Source: Brevibacterium sp. RIT 803
Lineage (GTDB): Bacteria > Actinomycetota > Actinomycetes > Actinomycetales > Brevibacteriaceae
DNA: 64,000 nt
Direction: 5' to 3'
Assembly (NCBI RefSeq): GCF_016892625.1
Contig: NZ_JAFEMW010000002.1
Span: forward strand, 434,001 to 498,000
Part shown: piece after piece, positions 19,165 to 28,098 of the stretch
How positions within the stretch are numbered: position 1 is the stretch's first letter
Layout: every line of letters begins with the position of its first letter
Position numbers and translations under genes: made by a program
Notes under the pieces: model-generated
Databases searched by the model: none
What the model was told of the DNA's origin: nothing
Seen by the model: only the letters and a program-made list of their open reading frames with translations

Positions 19165-20070
19165 CGGCTCGAGAGCCCGAGCAGGATTGGTGACCAACAT
19201 TTTTTCGATCAGGTCCTCCGAGATGTCGGCTGCACGCATCCGCGGAACGAAATCTCTGAGGATGTGACCGTAGCCGACGCCCCCGTTGACAGTAAGCATC
19301 CCCCGCAGGCAAACGTCATGGGACAGCAGCACATGATCCTCGAATCCACATTCGACCAAGTTCTTGATATACCGGATGCGCTTCTCTTGGTCGTAGTCGG
19401 AGGTGTATATGCCGAGCATGTCGAACTGAACATATGCACCGCGCCGAGCCAGAGCGAGATGATACTCCTTGTCCGGCACCGAGTCGGAGTGCCCAACGAT
19501 CACACGCCTGAGATCGACGCCTTCTTCCACGAGGATGTCGAGCTGCGGCATCCCGACCGGCCACCGCGCCGAATGAGTCGTGAGCGCTGCGCCTGTGCGC
19601 ATTTGAGCTCGACCAGCGGCGCGCAGAGACCTTTCTTCCCGCGCGCTGACAAACCACTTGTCGCTGCCGACCTCTCCGATAACACCCGCCCGTATGCCTG
19701 TTCCGTCGACACCGACGTCGAGGTCGTTGACGATCCGTTCACTCAGCCCTTCGACGGTCGTCGTATCCACATCCTCGTTCGGTAGATACGGATCCCTGTA
19801 GTAGCCGCATCCCATGACAACATTGAGGCCCGTGCGTCGCGATGCATCGAGCAGCGCAAGCGGGTTGCGATCCAGGCCGCTGCTTGTCACATCGACTATT
19901 GAACGCCCGCCCAGATCACTGTAGAGACGCAACTCATGCTCCACCAGGTCTGGGTCGTTGAGCAGACCGTCACCTCGATACTCACGCATGAGATTGATGA
20001 AAAGGTGCTCATGCGGAAGCGTGACGCCGAGATCCGCAGCTTCTATAGGGCCCGTGACGGTTTGGATCAT
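19159..20070 (-). CDS. phosphotriesterase-family metal-dependent hydrolase
   Basis: 303 residues from the ATG at 20070, which has GGAAAG just upstream; a TTG at 20082 lacks a ribosome-binding site. Metal-site elements are HEHL (~residue 24), THSA (~165), VIVGHSDS (~196) and SHDVC (~263). At the bridging position the family has either a carboxylated Lys or a Glu; here the segment GVIGEVGSDKW shows Glu, as in the E. coli Php branch. It is therefore probably a lactonase- or ester-type hydrolase rather than a true organophosphatase (inference). Monocistronic, divergent from the SOS-linked gene. Confidence 0.85.
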   Translation of the reverse strand: MIQTVTGPIEAADLGVTLPHEHLFINLMREYRGDGLLNDPDLVEHELRLYSDLGGRSIVDVTSSGLDRNPLALLDASRRTGLNVVMGCGYYRDPYLPNEDVDTTTVEGLSERIVNDLDVGVDGTGIRAGVIGEVGSDKWFVSAREERSLRAAGRAQMRTGAALTTHSARWPVGMPQLDILVEEGVDLRRVIVGHSDSVPDKEYHLALARRGAYVQFDMLGIYTSDYDQEKRIRYIKNLVECGFEDHVLLSHDVCLRGMLTVNGGVGYGHILRDFVPRMRAADISEDLIEKMLVTNPARALEPQ

Positions 20071-20112
20071 CAAACTTTCCAATCAAAGAGGTTGCCACCA
20101 CTCTACGCACCC

Positions 20113-20148
20113 TTGACTCCGACTAGAACAACTGTTCGAATATATATA
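20113..20148 (+). promoter_or_regulatory. putative LexA (SOS) box inside a leaderless promoter
   Basis: TTGACT (20113-20118) and TCGAAT (20136-20141) are 17 bases apart and fit -35/-10 elements. Between and over them lies GAACAACTGTTC (20126-20137), extended on the right to GTTCGA. This is the GAAC-N4-GTTC form of the mycobacterial and Bacillus SOS box. Start of transcription would be about 20148, the A of the ATG, so the mRNA would be leaderless; no ribosome-binding site is present. Confidence 0.7.
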
Positions 20149-21269
20149 TGAGGTGGAATCAGCAGAGCGCTCTTGGACCAGCCGTCGGCGCAGAGACAAG
20201 CCCTAAGATGAGTTCTCCGACAGGCACACCGGGCACGGGCACCGACACGACTCCTGCCGAGCTCTTCGGCCTCAAGGGCCTGGTACGCAGTGTCCGAACA
20301 CCGGATTTCGCAGGCGTCACCTTCCATGAAGTGCTCGCGAAGTCCGCCCTGAATAAGGTGCCGGCGGCCAGCTCGATGCCATTCACCTGGACGATCAATC
20401 CCTATCGCGGGTGTTCTCATGCCTGCGTCTACTGCTTTGCCCGCAACACCCACCGATATCTCGATCTTGATTCCGGTGAGGATTTCGACCGGCAGGTCAT
20501 CGTCAAGGTCAACACCCCCGAAGTCCTCGCCGCCGAGGTGGCCAAGCCGAAGTGGTCAAGGGAGCTGGTGGCCCTGGGCACGAACACGGACCCCTACCAA
20601 CGCGCTGAGGGTCGCTACTCACTCATGCCGGGCATCATCACCGCCCTGGCCGAGCACGGGACTCCGATGTCGGTGCTGACCAAGGGCACCCTGCTGCGAC
20701 GCGATCTGCCGCTGCTCGCCCGTGCCAAAGAGGATGTCGACGTGGAGATCAGCATGTCGATCGCTGTCTACGATGACGCCCTCCAACAGACGATCGAACC
20801 AGGCACACCGACGACCACAGCACGCCTGGCCACAGTCAAAGCGGCCGCGAACCTCGGATTCGAAGTCACGGTCTTCCTCATGCCGGTGATGCCGAAGCTC
20901 ACCGACTCGATGGAGCATATTGATACCGCACTCCGCGCAATCAAAGAGGCGGGCGCGAGCAGGGTGGTCTACGGTGCTCTGCATCTTCGACCGGGTGCCC
21001 GCGAATGGTTCTTCACCTGGCTGGAACGCGAACATCCGGAACTGCTCCCCCGGTACCGTCGTATGTACGCGAAGTCCTCGTACGCGTCGAAAGAGTACCG
21101 TGCCTGGCTGAGTCGGCGCATCAATCCGCTCATCGACAAATACGATCTGCGCGGTGCCGCCGATGACGACTACCCCAAGACCAAGCGCGGAGTCCGAACG
21201 AACAGTCCTGCGCTCAACCAGACTCGGGCCGCGAGTCTCACTCCCCCGCCACAGGAAGCGCTGTTCTGA
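20148..21269 (+). CDS. Rv2578c-family radical SAM protein (SplB/DNA-repair photolyase-like)
   Basis: 373 residues. The radical SAM cluster motif is RGCSHACVYCFARNTH (CxxxCxxC, ~residues 88-95), followed by TNTDPYQRAE (SAM-binding) and HLRPGAREWF near the end. The start MRWN resembles the MRWD start I recall for Rv2578c, which supports the ATG at 20148. COG1533 places the family near spore photoproduct lyase, but its reaction is unproven. The LexA-like box in its promoter indicates induction by DNA damage. Confidence 0.9.
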   Translation: MRWNQQSALGPAVGAETSPKMSSPTGTPGTGTDTTPAELFGLKGLVRSVRTPDFAGVTFHEVLAKSALNKVPAASSMPFTWTINPYRGCSHACVYCFARNTHRYLDLDSGEDFDRQVIVKVNTPEVLAAEVAKPKWSRELVALGTNTDPYQRAEGRYSLMPGIITALAEHGTPMSVLTKGTLLRRDLPLLARAKEDVDVEISMSIAVYDDALQQTIEPGTPTTTARLATVKAAANLGFEVTVFLMPVMPKLTDSMEHIDTALRAIKEAGASRVVYGALHLRPGAREWFFTWLEREHPELLPRYRRMYAKSSYASKEYRAWLSRRINPLIDKYDLRGAADDDYPKTKRGVRTNSPALNQTRAASLTPPPQEALF

Positions 21270-21322
21270 TCGGATCCGAGTGCCACCTAATCGCACCTCT
21301 GCGAGCACATTAGCAAGGCAAT

Positions 21323-21820
21323 TTGCCGGATATGATTTCGACTATGGACGCAGATGAAGGTCGAGCGACGACAACAAGATTGGCCAGCACTCTTAGCTTC
21401 ATCGGTGGGGCCTGGCTAAATCGCAAATACACTCGACTGGTCTCAAGTCTCATTCTTGCGGTGATTCCGCTCGTGGTCTTCTACTCAATCGTGGACTTCG
21501 AAGATTGGTCCGCCGGGTTCGATCCCGCTGCAGGCTTCAACCGCCTCGTGGACGATCTCAATCTCGTCGGCGTCCTCACTGGCATCTCACTCTTCGTCTT
21601 CTATCCACTTGCAAGAGAAATCTACTTCAGGACGACTCAGCCGATGGCCGAGGCGCTCGCGGGACTCCGAGTGATTGGTCTGCCCCTAGTCATCCTCGTG
21701 TACCTTGTAAAGATATGGCTGTATCTGATCGTGTGGCTTGTCTCCATACCCCTGGGAATTCTCGGCTTCTTCTATCTCGCCATCACTGAGGCCAGCGGCA
21801 ATGGCTACAGGATGGCGTAA
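21323..21820 (+). CDS. small membrane protein of unknown function
   Basis: 165 residues. Three to four hydrophobic segments can be seen: LVSSLILAVIPLVVFYSIV, VGVLTGISLFVFYPLA, VIGLPLVILVYLVKIW and LIVWLVSIPLGILGFFYLAI. There is no recognisable domain. Start choice is open: TTG at 21323 lies 4 bases after AAGG, ATG at 21332 lies 13 bases after it, and another ATG is at 21344. It sits between the radical SAM and DsbA genes on the same strand without clear coupling. Confidence 0.65.
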   Translation: MPDMISTMDADEGRATTTRLASTLSFIGGAWLNRKYTRLVSSLILAVIPLVVFYSIVDFEDWSAGFDPAAGFNRLVDDLNLVGVLTGISLFVFYPLAREIYFRTTQPMAEALAGLRVIGLPLVILVYLVKIWLYLIVWLVSIPLGILGFFYLAITEASGNGYRMA

Positions 21821-21860
21821 CGGTGGGAATAACCCGAGCCGCGCTCAGGTTTGACCTGTC

Positions 21861-22571
21861 ATGAGGATTGAGATCTGGTCGGACATCGCCTGCCCCTGGT
21901 GCTTCATCGGAAAACGTCGCTTCGAGACCGCCTTGGACGGCTTCGCGCACAAGGACGCTGTCGAGGTCGAGTGGCGCAGCTACCAGCTCGACCCGAGCCT
22001 GCCCGACCACTACACGGGCACAGAGACCGAGTACCTCAGCCAGGCCAAGGGCATGCCCGCCGATCAAGTCCGGCAGATGTTCGATCACGTCAGCGCGCAG
22101 GCCGCTGGTGAGGGACTGAGCTACGATTTCGATTCCATCGTCGTGGCCAACAGCTTCACCGCCCACCGTTTCCTCCACCTGGCCAAGACCCACGGGGCTA
22201 TGAACCAGGCCAAAGAAGCCCTGCTGTCCGGCCATTTCGAGAAGGGCCGAGATATCGGTGACGTCGACTATCTCGCCGAGGTGGCCCGAACTGTCGGCAT
22301 CGACGCCGACGAGACCCGTCGGGTCCTCTCCACCGACGAATTCACCGCCGAGGTCAAGTCCGACATCGCCGAGGCACGAGCGCTCGGTGCCAATGGAGTC
22401 CCGTTCTTCGTCATTGACCGCAAATACGGAATCTCCGGTGCCCAGCCACCCGAAGCATTCGCACAGGCCCTCGAAACAGCGTGGGAAGAAAGCCAGGAGC
22501 TCACGGTACTCGCCGGTGGAGACGAAGCCTTTCGTGACGGCGCGGTGTGCGGCCCCGAAGGCTGCAACTGA
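21861..22571 (+). CDS. DsbA-family oxidoreductase, FrnE-like
   Basis: 236 residues, no signal peptide, so cytoplasmic. The thioredoxin-fold active site is CPWC in IWSDIACPWCFIGKRRFE (~residues 11-14). FrnE features follow: VEVEWRSYQLDPS, and the C-terminal GVPFFVIDRKYGISGAQPPE with its cis-Pro. It ends with a second Cys pair, CGPEGC. FrnE proteins act as disulfide isomerases or dithiol oxidoreductases; a link to oxidative stress is inferred. Confidence 0.9.
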   Translation: MRIEIWSDIACPWCFIGKRRFETALDGFAHKDAVEVEWRSYQLDPSLPDHYTGTETEYLSQAKGMPADQVRQMFDHVSAQAAGEGLSYDFDSIVVANSFTAHRFLHLAKTHGAMNQAKEALLSGHFEKGRDIGDVDYLAEVARTVGIDADETRRVLSTDEFTAEVKSDIAEARALGANGVPFFVIDRKYGISGAQPPEAFAQALETAWEESQELTVLAGGDEAFRDGAVCGPEGCN

Positions 22572-22612
22572 TTCGACAGGCTGCGACCCATTCAGTCCCG
22601 CAGAGCCACCCG

Positions 22613-23269
22613 TCAGAGAAGCGGCATCGACGGATAGCGGATCGCACCGTTCGGTGATGTCACGGGACCTGCGAGCATGCCTGCAGCGGCATCGATGAGA
22701 AACCGCCCCACCTGCTCCCAGTCGCCTTTGTGAGTTCCCTCATTCATCTTCACTTCCTGGTCCGAACACGCGCTGGTGACCATATGGGCCAGCAGATAGG
22801 CTCTGCCACGCAGGACCGCTTCCGGAATGCCTTCCACTTCTCCGTGGATGAATCTCAGCCCCTCAGGCAGGGAGGACTCAGCCATCACGGACTTCATGAT
22901 CTCGACAGCCGAGGGCACGATCACCACCTGCGCGAGAAACTGTGCACGCCAGCTGGGCCGCGGCAGGTCGGCGAGAACATCGAACAGCGGGCCCATTCTG
23001 CTGCGGACGAAATCATGAATGCTCGGGGTCTCGCCCAGGACTGCGACGTAGGCGTCCCTGCGGAGGGACATCTCGGCGACGTGACGCTCGACGAGCGCAC
23101 GAAGCAGACCGTCTCGACCCCCGAAGTGGTATGAGATCGCGGAATGATTCGCCGCCCCTGCAAAGTCGACGATGCGGCGATTCGACACAGCATCGATGCC
23201 GTGGATGGCGAAGAGCTCCTCGGCGGAGTTGAGCAGCACCACCCGCGCTCTGTCACTCTGGATTCCCAT
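22613..23269 (-). CDS. TetR-family repressor, probable regulator of the divergent ABC-2 protein
   Basis: 218 residues from the ATG at 23269 (MGIQSDRARVVLL); longer in-frame starts up to 23431 would run through the operator and are rejected. The HTH reads NSAEELFAIHGIDAVSNRRI followed by GAANHSAISYHFGGRDGLLRALVERH. The C-terminal part includes AYLLAHMVTSAC of the ligand domain. It is divergent from the 818-residue membrane protein gene at 23471. A 16-base palindrome over that gene's promoter is the likely operator. Confidence 0.85.
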   Translation of the reverse strand: MGIQSDRARVVLLNSAEELFAIHGIDAVSNRRIVDFAGAANHSAISYHFGGRDGLLRALVERHVAEMSLRRDAYVAVLGETPSIHDFVRSRMGPLFDVLADLPRPSWRAQFLAQVVIVPSAVEIMKSVMAESSLPEGLRFIHGEVEGIPEAVLRGRAYLLAHMVTSACSDQEVKMNEGTHKGDWEQVGRFLIDAAAGMLAGPVTSPNGAIRYPSMPLL

Positions 23270-23361
23270 AGCCCCTATTCTTCCATTCCCAAGCCGCTCA
23301 AGACGCGCACTCCCTGTCGCGACATCAGCGACCTGATCACCTCGGCGAGCATCGCGGCACT

Positions 23362-23406
23362 TTGGCAAATCCATGTCGATTTCACAATAATAAGTCACGT
23401 GTCTTA
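23362..23406 (+). promoter_or_regulatory. promoter with TetR-type palindrome TAAGTCACGTGTCTTA
   Basis: TTGGCA (23362-23367) and AATAAT (23386-23391) are 18 bases apart. The palindrome at 23391-23406 (TAAG-N-CACGTG-N-CTTA, 14 of 16 positions symmetric) covers the end of the -10 element and the expected start of transcription. This is an ideal repression position for the divergent TetR protein. Confidence 0.6.
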
Positions 23407-23470
23407 AAGTGGTCGAGTTCAAGGTGGTCAATGGTGATCACTCGACTTCCGATCCATCAGGAGGACGACA

Positions 23471-25927
23471 GTGGGCACACCACCACCGCCGCCTACCCGC
23501 CGCGAGGCCCGTGGGCATGACTCACACGACAGCAGGCAAGACGACTCCTATGACCAGGACCGGGCTCCGGAGTCGGCGGACGAGCAGCACACCGCAGAGG
23601 CAGAGGCTGCAGCCGCGAAGCGGGCCAAGGCAGAACTGATCGGCCGGACGGCAGCGATCTTCATCATGCCGCTCATCCTGGTCGGCATGATGATCACGGG
23701 CTACCTCGGCACCATGCACTCCCCCTCAGCCAATGACATGCCCGTCGTCGTAGCCGGTTCGGACTCGAAGGCCGCGGACATGAAGTTTGCGCTCGATGGT
23801 TCCGAACCGGATGCCCTCGACGTCGACACCGTCGATGACGCTCACACCGCGCGTGAGATGGTCTACGATCGCGAAGCCTCGGCGGCAGTCGTCATCAAGG
23901 GCGACAAAGCCACGCTCTACACCGCAGGTGGTGCAGGAGTCCAACAGCAGACGACGGTCACCGGCCTCGTCATGCCCGCCCTGCAGGATGAGGGACTCGA
24001 CGTCGACACCGAGGACATTGCATCCCTGCCGGACGACGATCCTTCCGGGCTCGGAGCGATGTTCCTCATGACAGCCATCGTCATGGCCGGATATCTTCCC
24101 TTCAGCGTGCTGCGCTCGAACTCCCCCGAGCTGCTGAAGTTCACACGCATCGTCCCCATCCTCGGAGCATGGGCCGCGGTGATCGCCGGGCTGGTCTGGA
24201 CGGTCGCCTGCCCGATCCTCGACATCGTCGATATCAAGGACACGGTCGCAGTTCTCGGCGTCGCCTGGCTGGGTGTGTTCGCGATCTCCTGCGTGCAGCT
24301 GTTCATCACCCGAATCGTCGGTGCCTTGGGAGTGGTCGTCGGCATCTTCTTCCTCATGGTCCTCGGCATGCCGTCGTCGAACCTGTCCTACCCCGTGTAC
24401 ACGATGCCGGCCTTCTACCGCTTCACACACGAAATTCTGCCGATGCCCGCGATCGGTGAAGCGCTGCGCTCCGTGCTGTACTTCGATGGAGCGGGCGTCA
24501 CCGAGCACCTCCTCGTGCTGGCCATCGGCGCCGTCGTCGGCCTGCTGCTGACGAAGGCCTACGACTTCATCTCCCACCGGCGCAATCCCGATCCGAAACC
24601 GCTCGACGTCAACATCCCGTCGCTGCACGGCGGCCGGCGCCCGGATTCGAAGGTCTGGCGCTACATCTCACTCATCGTCTTCCCCTTGGCAATGGTCACG
24701 ATGATGCTCACCTTCATGCTCGGTGCAATGGGCTCCCCCACGCCCAAGGACATGCCCGTGACCGTGGTCGGCTCCTCGACCGAGCAGGCGAAGGACACGA
24801 TCGCCGATCTCGAGAAGTCAATGGGCAAGGACATGTTCGACTTCACTGCCACGACGGACAAAGAAGAGGCACGTGCCCAGGTCGAGGATCGGGAGGAAAT
24901 CGCAGCACTCGTACTGCCGACTCAGAAGAATGCCGAGTTCGGTCTCATTGCGAACGAGGCCGGAAACAACAGCGCCTACCAGGTCGTCAACCGGATTTTC
25001 GATCGGGTCGCCTCCCAGCAGGACATGGAGCTCAACGTCGACAACGTCAATGCGCTGCCGGACCGGGACAAGAACGGCGTAGTCGTCATGTACGTGGCCA
25101 TGGGCTGGGTTCTCGCCGGATTCATGGTGGTCATCGTCGGTGCGAACGCGAACCCGTGGAGCCGACCGCTGAAGCGGATGATCCCTCTGACGGCTGCGTA
25201 CGCACCATTCATGTCACTGGTCGTCACCCTCATCGCCGGCCCGCTGACCGGAGCCGTCGACGGTCATTTCGCTGCGCTGTGGGGAGCCGGAATCATCGCG
25301 ATCTTCTGCATCGCCATGTTCGCCATGGTCTTCGAGCGACTCATCGGCATGCTCGCGATCATTCCGGTCATCGGCACTCTGATGTTCGCCGGGATGCCGG
25401 CATCCAACGGGGCGATCTCCGAGTACATGATCCCGTCGTTCTTCACCACACTGCACGACTTCCTGCCGATGGCGGCAGCGGTGGAGACCATCCGTTCGAT
25501 CATCTACTTCGACAGCGATGTCGTCACCGAGCATATGCAGGTCCTCGGGCTCTGGGGTCTCGTGTCCTTGGCACTGGTGTTCCTCATCGACAGCATCAAA
25601 CCGCCGCGCACAGAACACGACTTCGGCAATCTCCACCTTGAGCAGGAGAGGGAGCGGAACAGGCAGTCCCGGAAACAGGCGAAGGCCCTCGAAGGCTCAC
25701 GCTCTGCTGCGACCGTGCGTTCGACGATCGTCGACGACGAGCGGTTCGAGTCTGCCAGCCAAGCAGAATCGACGGACCAGAGGGCCTACACGGCCGCGCC
25801 CACTGCAGGCGACGGGCTGAAACATCGATCCGCCGAGGTGGGGGTTGAGTATCCTTATGATGACAGTCGATGCCCCACGGATCCCGAATCCGCGGATCAG
25901 CAGGGGCGGATCCCCTCCACCGTGTGA
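23471..25927 (+). CDS. ABC-2 type membrane protein (YhgE/Pip-like), internally duplicated
   Basis: 818 residues with two homologous halves, roughly residues 50-380 and 395-710. Each half has one N-terminal helix, an extracytoplasmic domain and about six helices. Paired landmarks: NDMPVVVAG/KDMPVTVVG; AREMVYDREASAAVVI/ARAQVEDREEIAALVL; FYRFTHEILPM/FFTTLHDFLPM; RSVLYFD/RSIIYFD, each followed by VTEH. The N-terminal ~50 and C-terminal ~110 residues are charged and disordered. The GTG start follows AGGAGG. No ATPase gene is adjacent. It probably acts in export or envelope remodelling; the substrate is unknown. Confidence 0.82.
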   Translation: MGTPPPPPTRREARGHDSHDSRQDDSYDQDRAPESADEQHTAEAEAAAAKRAKAELIGRTAAIFIMPLILVGMMITGYLGTMHSPSANDMPVVVAGSDSKAADMKFALDGSEPDALDVDTVDDAHTAREMVYDREASAAVVIKGDKATLYTAGGAGVQQQTTVTGLVMPALQDEGLDVDTEDIASLPDDDPSGLGAMFLMTAIVMAGYLPFSVLRSNSPELLKFTRIVPILGAWAAVIAGLVWTVACPILDIVDIKDTVAVLGVAWLGVFAISCVQLFITRIVGALGVVVGIFFLMVLGMPSSNLSYPVYTMPAFYRFTHEILPMPAIGEALRSVLYFDGAGVTEHLLVLAIGAVVGLLLTKAYDFISHRRNPDPKPLDVNIPSLHGGRRPDSKVWRYISLIVFPLAMVTMMLTFMLGAMGSPTPKDMPVTVVGSSTEQAKDTIADLEKSMGKDMFDFTATTDKEEARAQVEDREEIAALVLPTQKNAEFGLIANEAGNNSAYQVVNRIFDRVASQQDMELNVDNVNALPDRDKNGVVVMYVAMGWVLAGFMVVIVGANANPWSRPLKRMIPLTAAYAPFMSLVVTLIAGPLTGAVDGHFAALWGAGIIAIFCIAMFAMVFERLIGMLAIIPVIGTLMFAGMPASNGAISEYMIPSFFTTLHDFLPMAAAVETIRSIIYFDSDVVTEHMQVLGLWGLVSLALVFLIDSIKPPRTEHDFGNLHLEQERERNRQSRKQAKALEGSRSAATVRSTIVDDERFESASQAESTDQRAYTAAPTAGDGLKHRSAEVGVEYPYDDSRCPTDPESADQQGRIPSTV

Positions 25928-26066
25928 TCAGCTGGCCGCAACTGATGCGGCTGCGACTGCCTGAAGTCAGGCTCTTCCTGCGGAGGAGTGCACCTGCTGG
26001 TCAGATGAGTCTCTGATGTGACGTGATCTACAGCGTGGAACGCTTTGGGTCTACAGTCGGATAACT

Positions 26067-26804
26067 ATGGGTTCACATATCGATTTCTTCGGTCCGACTG
26101 GCCTCATCGAGGCCGAGCTGCTCCTGGCCAGCTTCGTCCTGTGCTCGCTGATCGGCTTCGAACGACAGTTCCGGCAGAAGAGCGCGGGCTATCGCACGCA
26201 CGTTCTTGTGGGGATCGGCACATGTGCATTCACACTGGTCTCCGCCTACGGGTTCGCCGGTGTACTCGGGGACGATGCTCGTCTGGATCCCTCGCGGATC
26301 GCCGCACAGATCGTCTCGGGTGTGGGCTTTCTGGGCGCAGGAGTGATCTTCAAGGGCCGAAACATGGTGCGTGGACTCACGACTGCCGCCACCGTTTGGG
26401 TGACGGCGGCCGTGGGCATGGCCTGCGGAGCAGGGATGCTGTCACTGGCCATCATGCTCACCGCACTGCACCTGCTCACGCTGTTCGTCGTCGCGCCCCT
26501 CATCCGTCGGATCCCCGACAGCGACCACCGAAAGCTGCTCCGCATCGCCTATGAGGACGGCTCGGGAATCCTCCGTGACATCCTCGCCGTGGCAGGCGAC
26601 ATGGGTTACTCCAACACCATCCTCGATTCCAAACGCTTCGAGACCGAGAACGGCGTGCGGATGGTCCAGATCGACGTGAAGTTCGAGGGGAGACCGCCCC
26701 TGCACATGCTCATCCCTGCACTGCTGGACCTCTCCGGCGTGAACAAGGTGAGCATGCGCGAGGACCAGGTCCACTCGGTCGACGACGACGGTGACTCCGT
26801 GTGA
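26067..26804 (+). CDS. MgtC/SapB family membrane protein
   Basis: 245 residues. The N-terminal MgtC core (~150 residues, 4-5 helices) shows SLIGFERQFRQKSAGYRTHVLVGIG-type sequence, then VSGVGFLGAGVIFKG and VRGLTTAATVWVTAAVGMACG. The C-terminal ~80 residues form a soluble ACT-like domain. In pathogens MgtC inhibits the F1Fo ATP synthase and supports growth at low magnesium; the role here is inferred. Monocistronic, converging on the M20 gene. No Mg leader RNA can be recognised in 25928-26066. Confidence 0.9.
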   Translation: MGSHIDFFGPTGLIEAELLLASFVLCSLIGFERQFRQKSAGYRTHVLVGIGTCAFTLVSAYGFAGVLGDDARLDPSRIAAQIVSGVGFLGAGVIFKGRNMVRGLTTAATVWVTAAVGMACGAGMLSLAIMLTALHLLTLFVVAPLIRRIPDSDHRKLLRIAYEDGSGILRDILAVAGDMGYSNTILDSKRFETENGVRMVQIDVKFEGRPPLHMLIPALLDLSGVNKVSMREDQVHSVDDDGDSV

Positions 26805-26834
26805 TTCACCGCTCTCCGCGCACCACACATGCCT

Positions 26835-28025
26835 TCAGTCCCGAAGCGAGCGCTTCCAGGCCAGGGTGGCGAGGGCTGCGGCCTGATCCGGCAGATGGGC
26901 ATCATCGAAGAGCACCTGTGGCGAATGGTTCCACGCTGCAGTCTCGGGGTCGATATCCTGCGGAGACACCAGGAAGAACAGAAACGCGCCCGGAACTTCG
27001 TTGAGCACGTAGGAGAAGTCCTCGGACCCCATGAGCGGGGTCGGCGCCTCGACGTACCGGTCCTCACCGAAAACCTCGGTGATCGTGTCTGCGACGAACG
27101 CGGCCTCGCCGTCGTCGTTGACCGTGACGGGGTACTGTTCGGCCCACACCACCTCGGCGGTGCACCCGTGAGCGGCGGCGATCGACTCGGCCAGACGTGG
27201 GGCCACCTCGGCGAACTTCTTCGTTGAAGCTGCTGACAATGTCCGCACGGAAGCGCCGATCTTCGCCGAGGGTGGGATGACGTTGACGGCCTCGCCGGCC
27301 TGCAGCTGCGTGACTTCGGCGACCACCGGATCGAAGACGCTGAATGTGCTGGTGACCATCGAGTAGAGTGCCTGGCCGAATTCGAGAGTGGGTCGGACGG
27401 GGTCGACGCTGGCATGCGGCTGTGAGCTGTGGCCGCCGCGTCCGTGGAAGGTGACGTGGAGGGTGTTCGCTCCGGCCATCAGGGTGCCGGGTCTCGTGGT
27501 GAAGATTCCGTGGGCCCCGGGAGCGACATGGATGGCGTACGCAGCATCGGGGACTGCACCGATGGTGTCGAACATGCCCTCATCGATCATGTCTTCGGCA
27601 CCACCCGGGCCCTCTTCACCGGGTTGGAACATGAAGGCCACGGTACCGGCGAGTTCCTCCTGGTGTGCACTGAGCAGCTTCGCGGCCCCGACCAGACCTG
27701 CCACGTGCAGATCATGGCCGCATGCGTGCATATTGCCGTTGGTCGAGGCGAAGTCCAGATCGTTCTCCTCCGCAACGGGCAGGGCATCCATATCACCGCG
27801 CAGGAGTACTGTCGGACCGGGCCTGCCGCCTCGGAGGACAGCAACGATGGAGCTCAGCCCCTTGCCGGTTGTGATCTCCAAGGGCAGTCCCTCGAGGGCA
27901 TCGAGAATCATGCGCTGAGTCACCGGAAGCTCGAGACCCAGCTCGGGGTTGCGGTGCAGGTCACGGCGAAGGTCTATGAGTTCGGTCGCCAGAGACTGTG
28001 CCTCGGCAGCGAAATCGTGGGTCAT
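26835..28025 (-). CDS. M20 family amidohydrolase (N-acyl-amino acid/hippurate hydrolase type)
   Basis: 396 residues. Metal-site and catalytic motifs: RGDMDALPVAEE, HACGHDLH (~residue 100), QPGEEGPGGAEDM (~135), plus MGSEDFSYV near the C-terminus. The dimerisation domain lies between (VTFHGRGGHSSQPHAS). The enzyme probably releases amino acids from N-acyl or amide conjugates in the cytoplasm. ATG preceded by GAGAGGAACC. It follows the amidohydrolase gene at 28099-29421 by 73 bases on the same strand and may be co-transcribed with it. Confidence 0.92.
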   Translation of the reverse strand: MTHDFAAEAQSLATELIDLRRDLHRNPELGLELPVTQRMILDALEGLPLEITTGKGLSSIVAVLRGGRPGPTVLLRGDMDALPVAEENDLDFASTNGNMHACGHDLHVAGLVGAAKLLSAHQEELAGTVAFMFQPGEEGPGGAEDMIDEGMFDTIGAVPDAAYAIHVAPGAHGIFTTRPGTLMAGANTLHVTFHGRGGHSSQPHASVDPVRPTLEFGQALYSMVTSTFSVFDPVVAEVTQLQAGEAVNVIPPSAKIGASVRTLSAASTKKFAEVAPRLAESIAAAHGCTAEVVWAEQYPVTVNDDGEAAFVADTITEVFGEDRYVEAPTPLMGSEDFSYVLNEVPGAFLFFLVSPQDIDPETAAWNHSPQVLFDDAHLPDQAAALATLAWKRSLRD

Positions 28026-28098
28026 AGTGGTTCCTCTCTGATCGTGGATGAAGCGGCGGGTGGATGGAGTTCGGACTGTTTCGGCGGTCGACGCATCC

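Noticed and set aside
23270..23431. Longer start of the TetR protein ending at 22613
   Set aside because: Would place codons over the operator and promoter of the divergent gene and add residues unlike TetR N-termini.
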